Origin: Streptomyces sp. SLBN-31
GTDB lineage: Bacteria; Actinomycetota; Actinomycetes; Streptomycetales; Streptomycetaceae
Reading direction: 5' to 3'
Assembly: GCF_006715395.1 (NCBI RefSeq)
Contig: NZ_VFNC01000002.1
Coordinates: forward strand, 1,798,001-1,862,000
Length of the DNA: 64,000 bases
The notes beneath the pieces were generated by a model. That model saw only the letters and a program-made list of their open reading frames with translations. It was not told the origin of the DNA and did not search any database. Shown one piece after another: positions 9,288 to 16,782 of the stretch (position 1 is its first letter; each line of letters starts with the position of its first letter). Both the position numbers and the translations under genes were made by a program.

Positions 9288-10199
9288 ACGACGACCACGA
9301 TAGCGGTCAGCACCGTCACGGCCGATACGGCGGCCCGGGCGGACCGGCGCTCCGGCACCCTTCAGGCCGCGCTCGGCGTCACCGCCTTCTCCCTCACGTT
9401 CCCCGCCACGGTCTGGGGGCTGGAGGGGTTCGGGCCCTGGTCGCTGGTCGCCGTGCGCAGCGTGCTCGCGGCGGTCATCGCCGGGGGCTGTCTGCTGGCA
9501 CTGCGGATACCGGTACCGGACCGCCGGCACTGGGCGGGCCTGGCCGTCGTCGCCGCCGGTGTCGTCCTCGGCTTCCCGATGCTGACGACCCTGGCCCTGC
9601 GCACTTCGACCACCGCGCACGCCGCGGTCGTGGTCGGTCTGCTGCCGCTGACGACCGCGCTGCTGTCGGCCCTGCGCACGGGCAACCGTCCTTCGCGCAC
9701 GTTCTGGACGGCGGCCCTCGCGGGCGCGGCCGCGGTCGTCGCCTTCACCGTGCAGCAGAGCGGCGGGGCGCTGACGGCCGCCGACCTGTACCTGTTCGCG
9801 GCGCTGCTGGTGTGCGCGGCCGGTTACACCGAGGGCGGCCGGCTGGCGCGGGTCATGCCGGGCTGGCAGGTCATCGGCTGGGCTCTGGTGCTGTGTCTGC
9901 CGCTGTCCGTGCCGGCCGCGGCGATCGCGCTGTCGTACGAGCCCGTGCGCCTGACCGCGCACGCCGTGGCGGGGCTGCTGTGGGTGGCGGCGGGCTCGCA
10001 GTTCATCGGGCTGGTCGTCTGGTACCGGGGCATGGCGGCCATCGGCATCCCCAAGGCCAGCCAGTTGCAGTTGGCCCAGCCCCTGCTCACACTGGTGTGG
10101 TCGGTGCTGCTGCTGGGCGAGCACCTGACGGCGGCCGCCCCGCTGACGGCCGCGGCGGTGCTGGTGTGCATCGCGGTGACCCAGCGGGCCCGGGGCTGA
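9264..10199 (+). CDS. EamA/DMT-family membrane exporter
   Basis: 311 residues from the ATG at 9264. After a ~30-residue hydrophilic, Thr-rich N-terminus there are about ten membrane helices in two EamA repeats (first repeat from ALGVTAFSLTFPATVWGL, second from LYLFAALLVCAAGYTEGG to the end). Members export amino acids or metabolites. The regulator on the other strand starts within one base, so the pair probably forms a regulator/exporter unit. A longer frame extends upstream into the regulator and is unlikely to be used. Substrate unknown. Confidence 0.87.
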   Translation: MRAQSSATTTTTIAVSTVTADTAARADRRSGTLQAALGVTAFSLTFPATVWGLEGFGPWSLVAVRSVLAAVIAGGCLLALRIPVPDRRHWAGLAVVAAGVVLGFPMLTTLALRTSTTAHAAVVVGLLPLTTALLSALRTGNRPSRTFWTAALAGAAAVVAFTVQQSGGALTAADLYLFAALLVCAAGYTEGGRLARVMPGWQVIGWALVLCLPLSVPAAAIALSYEPVRLTAHAVAGLLWVAAGSQFIGLVVWYRGMAAIGIPKASQLQLAQPLLTLVWSVLLLGEHLTAAAPLTAAAVLVCIAVTQRARG

Positions 10200-10291
10200 G
10201 GGGCCCAACGGCCCCCTTCCCTCCGCCGTTCGGCGCCTTAGACTCAGGGCCACGGACCGCTTCTCCCGCACTCGCCGAGGAGGCACCGAAG

Positions 10292-10486
10292 ATGCGCGCA
10301 ACCGTGGGCGACCAGCTTGTCCAGCACGGCAGGGTGGTAGGCCAACAGGACAAGGTCGGCGAGATCGTCGAAGTCATGGGGCAGGAGGGCAACCCTCCGT
10401 ACCGCGTCCGCTTCGAGGACGGGCACACGGGTATCTGCTCACCGGGCCCCGACACCGAGATCCGGCACAGGGAAACACAGGCGTGA
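10292..10486 (+). CDS. DUF1918 small protein
   Basis: 64 residues, beginning MRATVGDQLVQHGRVVGQQD and containing GEIVEVMGQEGNPPYRVRFEDGHTG, the SH3-barrel-like DUF1918 signature. GAGGAGG eleven bases upstream of the ATG makes the start secure. These proteins are frequent in actinobacteria, often several per genome, and have no proven function. A nucleic-acid-binding role is only a guess from the small beta-barrel shape. Confidence 0.88.
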   Translation: MRATVGDQLVQHGRVVGQQDKVGEIVEVMGQEGNPPYRVRFEDGHTGICSPGPDTEIRHRETQA

Positions 10487-10487
10487 A

Positions 10488-11747
10488 TCAGCGCGGGGGC
10501 CTCGCCGGCCGCTGGTAGTGGTCGGCGACCACCCTCGCCATCGCTCCGATCGGGTCCGCCACCACGTCCTTGGCGGCGAAGTGGACGTGCCCGCGCACCT
10601 CCGGGTGGTCCGCGCCCAGGGTGAGGTGCCGGGACAGCTCGGCGGGGTCCTGCCAGGCGGCGGACTGGGCCGGGTCGCCGGCCTTGTACAGGGCCTCCCC
10701 GATGTACAGCCTGGTCGCGGTGCCCTTCGCCACCTCCGCCCACCAGGGCAGCAGCTTGGCGTAGTCGGCGGCCGAGAAGCCGATGTTCCAGTAGATCTGC
10801 GGGCAGATGTAGTCGATCCAGTTCTTCCGCACCCACTTGCGGGTGTCCGCGCACAGGTCGTCGTACGTCTGGACCCCGGCCCGGGTGTCAGAACCGCGGG
10901 AGTCGGTGGCCGCGTTGCGCCACACGCCGAACGGGCTGATGCCGAACTGAGCGGCCGGGCGGATGGCCTTGATGCCGGCCGCCGTCTCGCGCACCAGCTT
11001 GTCGATGTTGTCCCGGCGCCAGTCGGCGCGGCTCGCGAAGCCGCCGCCGTAGCGGTCGTAGGCCGCGTCGTCGTCGAAGGTCTGGCCGGCCACCGGGTAC
11101 GGGTAGAAGTAGTCGTCGAAGTGGACGGCGTCGACGGGGTACTTGCGCACCGCGTCGAGGATCGCCTTCTCCACGAAGGCGCGGACCTCGGGCAGGCCGG
11201 GGTTGTAGTACATCTTCCCGCCGTACGTCACCACCCAGTCCGGATGCTTGCGCGCGGGGTGCGTGGCGACGAGCTTCGCCGGATCGGTGTGGTTGGCGAT
11301 GCGGTACGGGTTGAACCAGGCGTGCAGCTCCAGGCCGCGGGCGTGGGCCTGCTCGACGGCCGTGCCCAGCGGGTCCCAGCCCGGGTCCCCGCCCTGGGTG
11401 CCGGTGAGCACCTGCGACCAGGGCTCGTACGGCGAGGGCCACAGGGCGTCGGCCGTCGGGCGCACCTGGAGGATCACGGTGTTGAGGCGGTCCTGGACGG
11501 CCCGGTCGAGGAGGGCGATCAGCTCGCTGCGCTGCTGGGCGGCCGTCAGTCCCGGTTTCGAGGGCCAGTCGCGGTTGGCCACGCTCGCCACCCACACGCC
11601 CCGCATCTCGCGCGAGGCCCGCCTGCGCCTGGGTTCGCCGCCCGCCGTCGCGGCACCGGCCGCCACGGCACCGCCTCCCGCCGCCAGAGCCGACAGGGCG
11701 GTCACCGCGAACAGCCGTCGTGACAGCCCGGACTTCCGGTGCAGCAT
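10488..11747 (-). CDS. Exported glycoside-hydrolase-like family 10 (GHL10/DUF187) protein
   Basis: 419 residues with a twin-arginine signal (SRRLFAVTALSALAAGGGA, residues ~9-27) and then the YngK/GHL10 TIM-barrel: EMRGVWVASVANRDWPSKPG, TVILQVRPTADALWPSPYEPWS, LHAWFNPYRI, VDAVHFDDYFYPYP and WIDYICPQIYWNIGF. The conserved HFDDYFYPYP and PQIYW are active-site strands of the family. Likely acts on a cell-wall or extracellular polysaccharide; the substrate is unproven. Its end is one base past the convergent DUF1918 gene. Some relatives are lipoproteins, but no lipobox cysteine is visible here. Confidence 0.9.
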   Translation of the reverse strand: MLHRKSGLSRRLFAVTALSALAAGGGAVAAGAATAGGEPRRRRASREMRGVWVASVANRDWPSKPGLTAAQQRSELIALLDRAVQDRLNTVILQVRPTADALWPSPYEPWSQVLTGTQGGDPGWDPLGTAVEQAHARGLELHAWFNPYRIANHTDPAKLVATHPARKHPDWVVTYGGKMYYNPGLPEVRAFVEKAILDAVRKYPVDAVHFDDYFYPYPVAGQTFDDDAAYDRYGGGFASRADWRRDNIDKLVRETAAGIKAIRPAAQFGISPFGVWRNAATDSRGSDTRAGVQTYDDLCADTRKWVRKNWIDYICPQIYWNIGFSAADYAKLLPWWAEVAKGTATRLYIGEALYKAGDPAQSAAWQDPAELSRHLTLGADHPEVRGHVHFAAKDVVADPIGAMARVVADHYQRPARPPR

Positions 11748-11934
11748 TCCCCGACCTCCGTGTGCCGATGCGTGAGTCCCGGCGCGATTGTCGACCCGGG
11801 CGCCCTCCGGCGTCAGCCTGCCACGCGGTACCCGAACGATCGATCAACGATCGCCGGAGGTAACGTGCAGGTTTGGAGCAGGCGCCGAACCAGCGGGTAA
11901 CCTGCCCGATTCGTAGATCAGCGAAGGGGACGAT

Positions 11935-12795
11935 GTGACCGACATCGAGCGCGTCGGAGTGGTCGGCTGCGGCCAGATGGGAGCGGGCATCGCCGAGGTG
12001 TGTGCCCGGTCCGGCCTGGACGTGAAGGTCGCCGAGACCACCGGCGAGGCCCTGGAGATCGGCCGGACCCGGCTGTTCAACTCCCTGGGCAAGGCGGCCG
12101 AGCGCGGCAAGATCAGCGAGGAGGAGCGGGACGCGACCCAGGCGCGGCTGAGCTTCACCACGGACCTCGGCGAGTTCGCCGACCGTGACCTGGTGATCGA
12201 GGCCGTCGTCGAGAACGAGCAGGTCAAGACCCAGATCTTCCAGGTCCTCGACCAGGTGGTGACCCGCCCGGACGCGATCCTGGCCTCCAACACCTCCTCC
12301 ATCCCGCTGGTGAAGCTGGCGGTCGCCACCTCGCGCCCGGACCACATCGTCGGCATCCACTTCTTCAACCCGGCCCCGGTGCAGAAACTGGTCGAGCTGA
12401 TCCCCGCGCTCACCACCTCCGAGGGCACGCTCAGCCGCGCCCAGGTCTTCGCCGAGAAGGTGCTGGGCAAGCACGCGATCCGCGCCCAGGACCGCTCCGG
12501 CTTCGTGGTCAACGCGCTGCTGGTGCCGTACCTGCTCTCCGCGATCCGCATGTTCGAGTCGGGCATCGCCGGCCGTGACGACATCGACAACGGCATGGAG
12601 ATGGGCTGCGCCCACCCGATGGGCCCGCTGAAGCTGTCCGACCTGATCGGTCTGGACACCATCGCCTCCATCGCGAGCTCCATGTACGAGGAGTACAAGG
12701 AGCCGCTGTACGCCGCTCCCCCGCTGCTGCAGCGCATGGTGGACGCCGGCCGGCTCGGCCGGAAGACCGGTTCGGGCTTCTACACGTACGACTGA
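11935..12795 (+). CDS. 3-hydroxybutyryl-CoA dehydrogenase
   Basis: NAD(P)-dependent interconversion of 3-hydroxyacyl-CoA and acetoacetyl-CoA, cytoplasmic. 286 residues, the standard length. The N-terminal Rossmann motif is VVGCGQMGAGIAEV (residues 7-20). The catalytic histidine region is GIHFFNPAPVQKLVEL, and the C-terminal dimer domain has GMEMGCAHPMGPLKLSDLIGLD. The GTG start follows AAGGGGA by a few bases. It is a single gene; a strong hairpin follows. Could serve butyrate/crotonyl-CoA metabolism or fatty acid breakdown. Confidence 0.93.
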   Translation: MTDIERVGVVGCGQMGAGIAEVCARSGLDVKVAETTGEALEIGRTRLFNSLGKAAERGKISEEERDATQARLSFTTDLGEFADRDLVIEAVVENEQVKTQIFQVLDQVVTRPDAILASNTSSIPLVKLAVATSRPDHIVGIHFFNPAPVQKLVELIPALTTSEGTLSRAQVFAEKVLGKHAIRAQDRSGFVVNALLVPYLLSAIRMFESGIAGRDDIDNGMEMGCAHPMGPLKLSDLIGLDTIASIASSMYEEYKEPLYAAPPLLQRMVDAGRLGRKTGSGFYTYD

Positions 12796-12857
12796 TGGCG
12801 GCCCGCTGCGTGCACAGTGCCCGTTCCAGGGTGCCGGTCACACAGTGCGACGGTCAT

Positions 12858-12887
12858 GGGCCCGGCACTCTGGGGAGTGCCGGGCCC
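12858..12887. terminator. Strong hairpin terminator
   Basis: Perfect 13-bp stem (GGGCCCGGCACTC / GAGTGCCGGGCCC) with a 4-base TGGG loop, about 60 bases after the dehydrogenase stop. It has no U-tract, as is common for Streptomyces terminators. Confidence 0.8.
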
Positions 12888-13018
12888 GCGCCATTCACAC
12901 ACCGTGTGCGCACCGGGCACGCATATGCCGCGCGCACACGCTCCCCACGCGCCCACCAGGCGAGTTGACTCTTCATGCGCATGCAAGGGATGTGACGACT
13001 ACGGAAAGGAGCGGACTC

Positions 13019-13276
13019 GTGACCGCCGACCCCGAGCATCCCGTGGTCCATGGAGAACTCGCAGAGTTACGCCGCCGGCTCGACGTCGCCTACGCGCGTG
13101 TCGAGGGGGGACTGGCCCTGCTCAACCATCGCACCGAGGAGACGGACAAGGAGATCGACGACCTGAGCGCACGGATCATCGCACTGGAACACGCCCGCTG
13201 GCCGCTGCCGGCGATAGCGACGCTGACCGCGGTGGGCGCGCTCGTGGCGACGATATGGCAGGCCCTGGGCCACTGA
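13019..13276 (+). CDS. Small coiled-coil protein with C-terminal membrane anchor
   Basis: 85 residues from a GTG that follows GAAAGGAG. Residues ~10-55 form a charged heptad-like helix (LAELRRRLDVAYARVEGGLALL ... TEETDKEIDDLSARIIALEH). The C-terminus is one membrane helix (LPAIATLTAVGALVATIWQAL). The layout resembles phage-type XhlA/holin-associated proteins and other tail-anchored small proteins, but I do not recognise the family. A longer upstream reading frame exists, but the ribosome site supports this start. Confidence 0.65.
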   Translation: MTADPEHPVVHGELAELRRRLDVAYARVEGGLALLNHRTEETDKEIDDLSARIIALEHARWPLPAIATLTAVGALVATIWQALGH

Positions 13277-13301
13277 GGCGGGACCAGGACGCGGGTGGGG
13301 A

Positions 13302-13847
13302 TCAGGGTTTGGCGTCCTGGCCGAGCCTGAGGTGATGCAGGAGCAGTAACGCGGCCGCCATGTTGGCGGCCGGGACCTCCCCGCGGGCGACCATGTCGGG
13401 GACGAGTTTGAGGGAGACCCATTCCCGGCGGTCCGACTCGAAGTCGTCCACGGGGGGCCCGACGTACTCACCCTCGTCCGACCAGTAGATGTGGTGGCGG
13501 GCGTCGGTGAGGCCGTTGGACGGCTCCACGCTCATGAGGTGGTGCAGGGGGCCCGGCCGCCAGCCGGTCTCCTCCTCCAGTTCCCTGGCGGCCGCGTGCA
13601 CGACGTCCTCGCCGTCCTCGACGACCCCCGCCGCGAGTTCCCACCCCCAGCTGTCGGTGATGAAGCGGTGCCGCCACAGGAGGAGGACCTCGTTGGCCTC
13701 GTTGACCACCGTGGCCACGGCCACGGGCCGCAGCCGTATGAGGAAGTGATCGAGATGCCGGCCGTCCGGCAGTTCGACATCCGCGAGGTTGACGCTGAAC
13801 CAGCGGTTTGAGTACACAGTTTGTTCGTTCTGTTTCGTCCACTGCAC
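13302..13847 (-). CDS. Nudix hydrolase
   Basis: 181 residues from the GTG at 13845-13847 (AAGGTGG upstream). A complete Nudix box is present, G-x5-E-x7-REL-x-EE-x-GW, in GVVEDGEDVVHAAARELEEE followed by TGW. The arrangement, with WFSVNLADVELPDGRHLDHF before it and MSVEPSNGLTDARHHIYW after it, is that of ADP-ribose/nucleoside-diphosphate-sugar pyrophosphatases. Substrate is not fixed by the sequence. It is convergent with the small anchor protein gene and on the same strand as the regulator upstream. Confidence 0.9.
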   Translation of the reverse strand: MQWTKQNEQTVYSNRWFSVNLADVELPDGRHLDHFLIRLRPVAVATVVNEANEVLLLWRHRFITDSWGWELAAGVVEDGEDVVHAAARELEEETGWRPGPLHHLMSVEPSNGLTDARHHIYWSDEGEYVGPPVDDFESDRREWVSLKLVPDMVARGEVPAANMAAALLLLHHLRLGQDAKP

Positions 13848-13921
13848 GGTTCTGCCACCTTCCGTCGAGTAAGTGGCAATATCGCAGCAGGGACTGTGGC
13901 TCGGCGGCGCGCTGGACCCGT

Positions 13922-15262
13922 CTACAGAGGTACGCGCAGGGCCCCGTCGATGAGTTCGGCGGCCTCGGCGGTGCCCGCGCAACCGCTGCGCACCAGGTGT
14001 TCGCGCACCGCCCGGAGTCTGTCGCGCAGCCGCTGGGACTCCATCCCGCGGGCCTGTTCGGCCATCTGCACCGCGATGGCCACCGCGTTGTCGGCATTGC
14101 CGCGACGCAGTTCGATCGTGCTCAGCATCGCGAGCCGGTGCACGCGCCCCCGGTCGTGTGCCGGGTTGTCCACGGCGGCCGCCGCGTGCTCCCCCGCCGC
14201 CACCAGTTCACCGAGGCTGAGCAGCGCCTCCGCCACCTGCACGTTGACCAGCCCGGGCTGGACATAGCCGGTCTCATCGGGCTCGTACCCGCGCCGGATG
14301 CGTTCGGCCGCCTGCTCGGCACGCCGGATGCAGGACAGGGCGGTCGTACCGTCGCCGAGGTGTGCGTACGCCTTGGCCTGCATCGCGTACAGGTCGCAGG
14401 CGAGGGCGGGGGTGATGTGCTTGCCGGCGGCGCGCAGCGCGGCCTCCGCGAAGGCGACGGCCTGCCGGAACTCCCGCATGAACAGGGACTGGTTGACCAG
14501 CAGGGCGATCACATAGGCGCCAAGTCCCCGGTCCCCGCTGGCCTTCGCCAGACGCAGGGCCTGGTGGAAGTAGCGCTGGGCGAGGCCGTGGGCGTCGGAG
14601 TCGTACGCGCAGATACCGGCGATCGCCACCAACCCGCCCGTGGCGCGATGCAGTTGGCGGCCGGTGGCGTCGGTGTAGCTGCCGCGCAGCAGCGGTGCGG
14701 CCTCGGCGTTGAGGAACCCCACTATCCGGGTGCGGGTCGCTATGCCGCCCGCCTTGCGGTACATCTGCTCGTAGTGGGTGCGGGCGGCGCGCAGCATCTC
14801 CAGGTCGGCGGCCGTGACCCGGTGCCGGCCTCCGCGCGAGACGTCGACGTCCTCGGGCGGGTTCTCCCACTCCCACACGGGCATGACCGCGGGCGTGCCC
14901 GTCACCGCCGGCGCACCCAGGATGTGCGGGCGCTGCTGCTCGTCGGAGCGCCACAGCGCGGTGGCGCGCTCGACGAAGCCGGACAGGGACGTGCCGTGCG
15001 GGGTCGACGGCTCCCCCGGCACGCCCAGGCCGATGTCGTCGAGGGTGACGGGCCGGTGCAGCCGTCCGGCCAGCACCTCGCAGATCAGGTCGGGCACCTG
15101 ACCGCGCGGCCGCTGCCCCTTCAACCACCGCGCCACGGCGGTGTGTTCGTACCGCAGCGCGAGACCGCGTGCCCGTCCCGCCTGATTGACGTGCGCGGCC
15201 AGCCCGGCGTGCGAGATCCCGGCCTCGTCAAGGATCGCGTCGAGCAGAGTGTTGGGCTGCAT
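13922..15262 (-). CDS. Streptomyces TPR-type regulator (NsdA-like)
   Basis: 446 residues starting MQPNTLLDAILDEAGISHAG. The N-terminal ~70 residues look like a helix-turn-helix (GLAAHVNQAGRARGLALRYEHTAVARWLKG). The C-terminal half consists of tetratricopeptide-like helical repeats (AQRYFHQALRLAKASGD, AVAFAEAALRAAG, AKAYAHLGDGTTALSCIRRAEQAAERI). This arrangement is found in the NsdA family of regulators that repress sporulation and antibiotic production in S. coelicolor. GGGGGG-rich ribosome site upstream. The assignment to a specific paralogue is not secure. Confidence 0.72.
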   Translation of the reverse strand: MQPNTLLDAILDEAGISHAGLAAHVNQAGRARGLALRYEHTAVARWLKGQRPRGQVPDLICEVLAGRLHRPVTLDDIGLGVPGEPSTPHGTSLSGFVERATALWRSDEQQRPHILGAPAVTGTPAVMPVWEWENPPEDVDVSRGGRHRVTAADLEMLRAARTHYEQMYRKAGGIATRTRIVGFLNAEAAPLLRGSYTDATGRQLHRATGGLVAIAGICAYDSDAHGLAQRYFHQALRLAKASGDRGLGAYVIALLVNQSLFMREFRQAVAFAEAALRAAGKHITPALACDLYAMQAKAYAHLGDGTTALSCIRRAEQAAERIRRGYEPDETGYVQPGLVNVQVAEALLSLGELVAAGEHAAAAVDNPAHDRGRVHRLAMLSTIELRRGNADNAVAIAVQMAEQARGMESQRLRDRLRAVREHLVRSGCAGTAEAAELIDGALRVPL

Positions 15263-15591
15263 GGTGCCCCCCGGAAGCCTCGGTGCCGTCAGAGTAGTGC
15301 GAGCGCCTTCACACGGGGTGTGAACGGAGTGCAAGAATCCGCAGTGTGCGCGCACTGTCGCGGAGAGTTTCCAGCCGGTTGACTGAAATGCCTCGCAAGA
15401 GGCCGGCCGGGCCGCCGGCTCCCCCTCGTACAGTGCGGCGGCCCGCTTCCGCGCCGTCCACCCCGCTGCCTGCCCGACACTCCGTGGCGGGGGGACGGCG
15501 CGCCGGGCCGAGAGCGAGAGACCTGCCCGCCGAGACCACGCGGGAGCGCCGGGCGCACCGTGGGGGTGCGTGACGGTTCGCGGCCTCGACG
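15263..15591. other. Intergenic region
   Basis: About 330 bases between the TPR regulator and the phosphatase gene, both on the minus strand. The part nearest 15263-15400 has somewhat lower GC and should contain the regulator promoter. No convincing gene, RNA or hairpin was seen; possible frames here lack a credible start and family. Confidence 0.5.
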
Positions 15592-16661
15592 TCACGTGAG
15601 GCGGTGCGCCCGGTGTCCGACCGGCTCACCGGGAGTCTGTCGGACGACATGACGGCGGTCGTTGCGCAGGACGAGCAGCGCGACGTCGTCGGCCGGTCTG
15701 CCGCGGACGTGCCGCATCAGGGCGGCGAGGACGGCGCGCAGCACCGACTGCGGACAGACGGGTCCGGCACGGACGGCCCCGGCGAGCACGGCCGGCAGCG
15801 GAAAGAACCGGCCATGTCGGTCCCGGGCGCCCTCGACACCGTCCGTGTGCAGGAACAGCGCCTCGCCGGGCAGCAGACGTCCGCAGTCCACGGCCGGCAG
15901 CTCGGCAGGCAACGGGAACGGCCCGAGGGGAGGAAGTGGTTCGGCCCGGGTCAGCGGTTCGGCCCGGGCCGGACCGAGCAGATACGGCCAGGGGTGCCCG
16001 CAGTTGAGGACGCGCACCTCGCCGTCCGCCCGGATCTCCAGCAGCACCACGGTGACGAATTCCTCGGCGACCGGATGAGCCGGCCGGCCACCGGCGGAGG
16101 GATGCTCCCCGCGCGCCCGTTCACGCAGATGCCGGTCGAGCGCCCGCTCCAGCCGCCGCAGCACGCACCCCAGCTCCGGCTCGTCGTGCACGGCCTCGCG
16201 GAAACTGCCCAGGACCGCGGCGACCGTACCGATGGCGGCGAGCCCGTGACCGCGCACGTCGCCCATCACGACCCGCACGCCGTGCTCGGTGGCGATCACC
16301 TCGTAGCGGTCCCCGCCGATGACCGCGCCCCGGTCGGCCGAGAGCTGGATGGCGGCGAGGTTCAGCCCGGCGACCCGCGCGGGCAGGGGCCGCACCAGCA
16401 CCCTCTGCGCCGCCCCGGCGACCTCCCGGGCCTGCCTCAACTCCCGCAGCAGCACGCGCCGGACCTGGAGGACCAATCCCGTCCCGACGACGAAGAACAC
16501 GGCGCTGGTGACGATGCGCGCCCGCAGCCGTTCTGCTGGGCGAGCGGGCAGACCAGGTTGAAGGTGACGGCCACGGCTCCCCACACCAGGGGCGGGCCCA
16601 GAGAGAGCAAGCGCTTACGGGAAAGCCCAGCCTGATGCGAATCATGCCGATGGCCCCCCAT
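15592..16661 (-). pseudogene. PP2C/SpoIIE-type serine/threonine phosphatase with N-terminal frameshift
   Basis: Two overlapping frames together give one protein. The first (ATG at 16659-16661) encodes RKRLLSLGPPLVWGAVAVTF and the second membrane-proximal part up to CPLAQQNG. The second frame carries RARIVTSAVFFVVGTGLVLQ, then the SpoIIE phosphatase domain (GGDRYEVIATEHG, VVMGDVRGHGLAAIGTVAAVL, LNCGHPWPYLLG, LFLHTDGVEGARD, DDVALLVLRND). One extra base near 16527-16532 would restore a continuous membrane-anchored phosphatase. The break is either a sequencing/assembly error or a real inactivating mutation. If translated from the second frame alone, the phosphatase domain is intact (~330 residues). 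Confidence 0.72.
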
Positions 16662-16682
16662 ACAGGCCTCGGTAGCACAGAC

Positions 16683-16706
16683 GGACCGGCCTCGAAAGGC
16701 CGGTCC
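16683..16706. terminator. Hairpin terminator after pheT
   Basis: Perfect 10-bp stem (GGACCGGCCT / AGGCCGGTCC) with a 4-base loop, 77 bases past the pheT stop and just upstream of the phosphatase start. Confidence 0.75.
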
Positions 16707-16782
16707 GATTGTGTCCAGCGAATGGCCCGTCAGGACCAGATCGCCCGGAGTTGTCACCCGAACGAGGGAAGGGCGTGGTTGC

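Noticed and set aside
15309..15650. Extra small gene between the TPR regulator and phosphatase
   Set aside because: Several overlapping frames with no ribosome site, no family similarity and no consistent codon bias.
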